From assembly GCA_028565635.1 (NCBI GenBank), contig JAOXYB010044982.1:1-12456 (forward strand): a stretch of 12,456 nt of DNA, read 5' to 3'. Position 1 is the stretch's first letter. Every line of letters begins with the position of its first letter. The DNA comes from Phoronis ovalis. Taxonomy: Eukaryota > Phoronida > Phoronidae. Shown here piece after piece: positions 7,322 through 12,456 of the stretch. Under the pieces are notes generated by a model. That model saw only the letters and a list, made by a program, of their open reading frames with translations. It was not told the origin of the DNA and made no database searches. A program made the translations under genes and the position numbers.

Positions 7322-9314
7322 ATGCCAGAGTTAGCAGGAGTTGTTGGAGATGTGAAAACCCCAGCGGATATAAAGAAAAAATGGAAGCGACTTTGCTGTT
7401 GTGGTGTTTGTTGGATACTGATTGGGATTGTTGTAGCTGTTGTTGGAATCCTGCTTATGGTATTCTTTGTTAACTACTGGAATGATGAAACTCGCTGGGA
7501 AAGGTAAATTATGATCCTTAACAGGCAGTTTGTAGATAAAACTCTTTAAATTGTATGCATGGTTACCTGTTTAGAGGCAATGGATAAGCAATTTAGTAAA
7601 TTTACTGTAGAGATGATTAAATTTTTATTTGCATAAAATAGGACCATGCCATAAACTTGTCGCTCAAACCAATACCATTTCAAAATGTGGGCAGTCAACT
7701 TGAATATAGAGCAATGGTGAATGAACTTGAGGTGACACCTGGTGATTGAAATTTTAATCTCTTGGTTTGAGTGTCACGGTGATTTTTACAGGCTGGCATT
7801 ATATTACTTCTCACTAGCATTTGGGGGTTTAATGAATAACACATATTTCTAATGAAATTAGTACAACTAGTCAAACTACTGTATTGTAGATACTATCAAA
7901 TTTTCATCAAGATGTTTTTTTAATTTACAGGGGTCTTGGTTACACTGGTGTGGGCTTTCTAGTTCTTGCAATACTTATGGCAGCTGTTGGAATTATTATA
8001 TCTTGCATTCTGTGTTTTATTGTCCGAAAATTTGACAGAAAAAGGACGGTGAGTTTTCATATTTCTAAAATATGAGATTTTAATTTTTTTTGTTACAAAA
8101 TTTATAAAGAGAAATTTATCATTTGAAAGATATTATTTTAGTGAACCTAGGTATGGAAATCCATTTAATTTTCTCACATTTGTTGAGTAATATCCTAAAT
8201 CCCTAGCTGTATAATATTTTGTTTCTGTCTATTGATTTTCCATTTTAACTGCGAACATGAACATTGTTATTTGAAAAAAGCTATATAATAGAAAAGCATG
8301 CATTATTACCTACAGAGCATGACATAAACGCCTCTCAGATAGGGGTATTGCTTTGAAACTGACATGGTTATTACAATATCTAGTCATTTTGTATGCTCTT
8401 TTAATAACTATTTTAATGTGATTTCAACTCTGCAATTGCGGTAATATTTCAGTTCACTCCGCCACCTGCTGGAGGGGCTGGTTTATATCCAACACAGCCA
8501 CCAGCTCAGACAGCAGCCCAGACAGTACCTTCAGCACCTCCTACAGCGTGAGTAGAGATTTTATATTATGTAAAATTGGTAAATTGTGAATTGTAATAAC
8601 AGTTTGCTGTGAGTCAAAGACTTGTCAAAGCCGTAACAAAAAACTGATTTGAAAACTAAAAATAGCATAGTATACTGCAATGGCCCCCAAGTGGGGTTGC
8701 CCCTGAGATTGGTTATGTTTAATAAGCTGAAAGACAGAGGAGTTTCTAACGAATTAACTGCAACAATTGTTTTATGCATATTTAATAAAATTTCAAGAAC
8801 AAAAAAGGATGTTCTTTGTTATTCTCACAAATTACATATGAGCACAACCTAGAAGGCTCCTGTATGGTCAAAATAAGAAATTTGATAACTATGTGACTTG
8901 TCAGTCATTGACACTAAAAACTTTATTTGTGCCATTTTCCCATAATTAAATATATCTTTCTGAAGGTGATTTACGAAAGTATGAAGAAAATGCATAGCAC
9001 AAAATTAACATGAAAACAACAGTATTTAGTTTTATTTTCTATTTTATTTCATCGTGGATATGTATACTCGTTTGATTCTAAGCCTTGATGTGATATCACA
9101 TCCGTAGCTTTTCGTTTTAATTAGTCCCAGTCGCAACAAATTTGATTTATGATTTTAATATTATACCATATAAAGTAAACAGCCTAGATCACCATTTTCT
9201 GAAGACTTTTATGTTCCATATAACATTGTCATTTTTGTTTCTTTTAGAGGATCTGACAATAAAGCAGCAGATATAGAAATGATTCAACCACAAATTAAAG
9301 ACAAGACATTTTAA
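7322..9314 (+). CDS. Two-pass membrane protein of unknown function, 153 residues
   Basis: Four coding exons: 7322-7503, 7931-8048, 8453-8547 and 9248-9314 (TAA at 9312-9314). Introns are 427, 404 and 700 nt, all GT-AG, and all junction phases agree. An in-frame TAA at 7280-7282 supports the ATG. Residues 1-24 are a soluble N-terminus ending in a basic patch (IKKKWKRL). Next comes a Cys cluster (CCCGVC, 25-30), a likely palmitoylation site at the membrane edge. TM1 spans about 31-53, a short loop 54-65 (NDETRWERGLGY), and TM2 about 66-92, then RKFDRKR. Basic residues on both outer flanks predict a hairpin with both ends cytosolic. Residues 101-132 are Pro/Ala/Gln-rich and the last 20 are polar. 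The two TM segments share an A-V-G-I core. I do not recognise the family; several small TMEM-type proteins have this layout. Confidence 0.85.
7661..7773. repeat. Short inverted-repeat element in intron 1 of the membrane-protein gene
   Basis: CGCTCAAACCAA (7661-7672) is matched in reverse complement by TTGGTTTGAGTG (7762-7773), 11 of 12 bases. TTTCAA (left) and TTGAAA (right) are matched again further in. The 113-bp size and AT-rich interior resemble a small MITE or its remnant. I see no target-site duplication. Confidence 0.4.
8549..9247 (+). other. Intron 3 of the membrane-protein gene
   Basis: The donor is GC/GTGAGTAG after 8547 and the acceptor TTCTTTTAG before 9248. The neighbouring AG two bases later would give an early stop, so the first AG must be used. 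Apart from a 16-bp perfect palindrome at 9087-9102 and a C/G-run hairpin near 8683-8705 nothing stands out. The 67- and 72-codon reading frames here lie on both strands of intron and look fortuitous. Confidence 0.7.
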
Positions 9315-9386
9315 GTACTTATATTTACTAACATTGGACATTATTAGTACGTACACATATAAATTTCAGGGAATTAATGTGCTGTA

Positions 9387-9392
9387 AATAAA
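9387..9392 (+). terminator. Poly(A) signal of the membrane-protein gene (AATAAA)
   Basis: The first canonical AATAAA after the stop codon, 73 nt downstream, giving a 3' UTR of about 100 nt. Further AATAAA hexamers at 10665-10670 and elsewhere could serve longer transcripts. Confidence 0.55.
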
Positions 9393-12300
9393 CTTTCATC
9401 ATCTTGAAAATTAGATCACACATTACATTGACCAGTATGTGTTTGTCATTGTATTCTGAGAGAAAATATAATACAAAAATGTAATTACAATGGGTACATT
9501 GTAATGACACTAATTACATAGAGTGTAAAAAATGAACTTTTTTAAGAAATAGAAAAATCAAGTAACAGGTTTTAAATTTTGTTACTTTATGATCATGCTT
9601 GTAATTAAACAGGGTATTAAAGATGTGTTTAGACAGACCTTTATTTGGAATACATTTACCACACTTGTGATAAGTGTGGCATTAGTTTTATTGAATGTTT
9701 TGTCATGCAAGTATGGAATTTTAATTTGTGACAATCAGTTTTGTGAAAATACTTGGCAGTTTTTTGGGATTTGTACTTATGTGCTGATGCAGTTTGGAAG
9801 ATTTTGATTAAATTAGAAAAGAAGTAATGGAAATAATAGTTTGTCAGTATTGTCTGTATGATCTTGAAGTCTGGTAAAATGTCCTTGCTCATGGTAAATG
9901 ATGATTAAATGTTCTAATCAAGTTTTGGAAACCTTCAGTTCTAGATTGTTTGTAATTTACTCTTACTGTATTGCCTTTCTATTTTTTTCTGCTTGGTAAA
10001 CTGCTTTGGCTATATTTATTTAGCAGCAGTATGCTATTTTATTGTCTCATTTGTTCAGGGTATGTTATGAAATGTTTTTTTATATAGGTACACTTTATAT
10101 TAGAAAGAAAAAATAATTGTGCTGTTTCAGTTTTTACCCAATCAGCTTCATATTTGGTACAGGGTAGTAGGTCAAAGCGCATGTTTTTAGTTTTAACCTT
10201 GATTTCCAATATGGCCAACTGGTGGCCATGTTTGTCCCAATAGGGCATTTATAGCGGCAAAGACTGGGCTTAACCATGATAGTCAATTTTTGTTTTATGC
10301 CTTCAATTTAACAAGAGCGAAATAATTACGTCATTAAGCGAAGCTTGGGGGTTCGGGTTACTCCCTCCGGAAATTTATTTGAATATTTGGTGTGTGCCAC
10401 TTTTTGTACATTAAGAAATACATTTTACATGAAGAATATGATTTGACAATATTATTTTATATTCGTTTATTAACTTTTTGAATAAATTAAACTCTGTTAT
10501 TGCTGGTGGTACTTAGTCTTACAGGAGCTTTTTTTAGTAAATATGTGGTATACTATTATAACAGAAACTAAAGATTTATTTTTCTTTTATATATTTGTTA
10601 ATATATTAAAACACTTTTAAGTTTTCAGGCAGTTGATAGAATACCTATTGCTGCTTCACATATTAATAAAACAAAAAGCTGGTCATTTCTTTAGATGTAA
10701 ACATAAGTGTTGAAGCCACTAACAATTACCAGAGGCCTGGACTGGTTGTTAAAACAGGGACAAATGTCTTATGGCGCTTCGTGGGAGATTAGTGACTGAA
10801 ATATATCTACGCGTATGGGATTTTGTGTAAAAACTGATGGAATTGTAATACGGATTATATAGCGTTTTATTGAAACAAAATACAATGAAGTATAGTTTTT
10901 ATTAAAATAAAATTTGATTCTTTTGTGTTATTTGACAAGGCTGGGATGTATGTGTTGAAGAAGGGATAAAGCTTTTTGGTCCCCCTCACGGGTTCAAACT
11001 GGGACTGACAGCACATGCACAACAGGGTCAACTAGTGATTTTTTCGTAAAAAGTGCAAATACTCAGATTATCAGGCATGGATGCACACGTATTTTTCTCT
11101 GTATCAATATTAAAGCATATTATTTCAAAAGTGAAATAAAACGAGGTGACGGCTGTAAATATGACTAAAGATGCCTAATTTGTAAATAATAAATGGGCAT
11201 GGGTAGGTACAAGATTCACAAATAGTCTTAAACTATACTATAATCGAGAGAAATTTCAATGCACGTGTGGACAATCGTCCAGACTGGACTCAGTCTGAAT
11301 AATGAAGTTTGTATCATTGAATATTTGTTTTACTCAAATTGTCTAAAGTGATGATAAATTATATTTTTTCAACTATGTAAGTTATATTTAGTCATATTTA
11401 AATTTTGATAATCCCAATTTTATATATTTTTATTTTCAGTACTAATAATGATCAATTTATTGATAGTACTGTTGTAAATGACGGAATATGAGTAAAATTA
11501 TCAAAATTGTCAACTATCAATATATTAAATCCTTATATAATTACTCCCTTCCAGGGGTCCTTCCTCAGCCTGTGGACAGGCTAACAATCGTCATAAAAAT
11601 ACAAATAAGTAGGAAGAAAAAATTGGTACCCACCTTGAAAGTATTCCACTTCAGAATCCCATACAAATATGCGCCCTACAATCGGGACTGACAACATGAA
11701 AAGCTATTGATGAATAGGACCCGGTTGTATGCCGTAAGAGTGTGTGTAAGGAGTCTAAACTTTTTTTACCCCACCCCACAAATTTGCCGATCCCCCTGGC
11801 CCATAAATTATGATCAGTCCCTTACCCATCACTGTGAGCCCCAAATCACTGTGACAAATCAAGGTTGCCTTATCAACAACTGGCCCCACGTTGTGTATTT
11901 TATTGTATTTTTTCGTCATGGTAGATTGTCCCTCAAACTTTCTTCGACGGGGAAATTAAAATGCAAATTTGAGTTTGTAGCTATATACATGATGTACTTA
12001 GTTATGATGTTTGAATTTCTCACCAGATGGCATCCTCTTTTATTTCATGCCGTATTGTTTCGGCTACTTTATCGTCAGTGTTGATCACAAAAAAAATATT
12101 TTAGTTTTTGTTGATCGAAGTATTAGTCTTAATTTAGACGTGTTTTTGTCGAATATTTATCAATTCACATGATTAAACAAAGTAGGCACGCAGAGGATAG
12201 ACACAAAATGTTGACTTCGGAGACCCCAAAAAGGAAGTTAAACTATTATCAAAAACAATTAATTTGTTATCTTAAATGTCCGTCTTAAAAAACATGATCT

Positions 12301-12456
12301 TCCACACATTATGAAAAGTTGCAAAAACATATATTTTTTCCGTGGTTGAGATTTCGGGTATTCTTCAGTTGTATGAACCCGTCTTTCACGTGATAATTTT
12401 CAATATTGTTTATATTAAAGAAATTCCCTTTTTTAGCTAATAATAACTGTTCCAGC
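9393..12456. other. AT-rich region without a supportable gene
   Basis: About 3 kb in which I found no exon that joins to another or resembles a known family. The longest open stretch (11707-12084, plus, 125 codons) has no recognisable motif, no second exon and a composition like its surroundings. Local structures are a hairpin with an 8-bp stem at 9659-9679, a segment at about 10130-10260 that has the look of an old dispersed repeat, a G/C-rich foldback at about 10346-10373, nested hairpins at 11268-11297 and a C-rich stretch at about 11765-11860. Confidence 0.45.

Noticed and set aside
9589-9892. Overlapping 72- and 78-codon frames on opposite strands after the membrane-protein gene
   Set aside because: Low-complexity hydrophobic or Lys/Phe-rich translations typical of AT-rich noncoding DNA, with no splice partners.
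10985-11000. GGGTTCAAACTGGGA resembling a tRNA T-arm / B box
   Set aside because: No matching A box or cloverleaf upstream.
9890-11360. RTGATGA box-C-like motifs (about 9897 and 11347) considered as C/D snoRNAs
   Set aside because: No CTGA box D at the right distance and no terminal stem.
11707-12084. 125-codon open frame on the plus strand, the longest in the window
   Set aside because: No recognisable domain, no plausible partner exons, composition like its flanks, and the C-rich part looks repeat-like. It was not called as a gene.

Overview
This is a piece of AT-rich animal nuclear genome. The genes are split by GT-AG introns of about 200-900 bp, start codons sit in Kozak-like contexts, poly(A) signals are AATAAA or ATTAAA, and one decayed retrotransposon tail and one foldback (MITE-like) element lie in introns. 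The protein families (group I nucleoside diphosphate kinase, J1-crystallin/selenoprotein-J-type ADP-ribosylglycohydrolase) fit a metazoan, most plausibly a marine invertebrate. I cannot name the phylum.

Layout. (1) 638-1087, minus: the first two coding exons of an ADP-ribosylglycohydrolase-family gene that runs off the left edge. (2) 1088-2660: intergenic, holding that gene's promoter side and the 3' end of the next gene. (3) 2661-5907, minus: a complete group I nucleoside diphosphate kinase (NDPK/NME) gene. Its second coding exon is present twice (4935-5036 and 4264-4365). Both copies are 102 nt, phase 0, open, with good splice sites. Using either one gives a 153-residue enzyme, the normal family length, so the gene looks built to make two isoforms by mutually exclusive splicing. 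(4) 5908-7321: a head-to-head intergenic region that probably contains promoters for both NDPK and the next gene, plus a candidate noncoding first exon ending at 6291. (5) 7322-9314, plus: a four-coding-exon gene for a 153-residue two-pass membrane protein that I do not recognise. (6) 9315-12456: its 3' UTR and then about 3 kb of AT-rich DNA where I can support no gene.

The most interesting item is the tandem exon duplication in NDPK. It swaps residues 44-77, the helical hairpin flanking the nucleotide cleft, and leaves the catalytic histidine and phosphate-binding residues in constant exons. The copies share 18 of 34 residues, so the duplication is old and both copies appear to be under selection. 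About 60% of the intron between exon 1 and the first alternative exon is a 444-bp foldback element. No functional link between the three genes is visible beyond adjacency.
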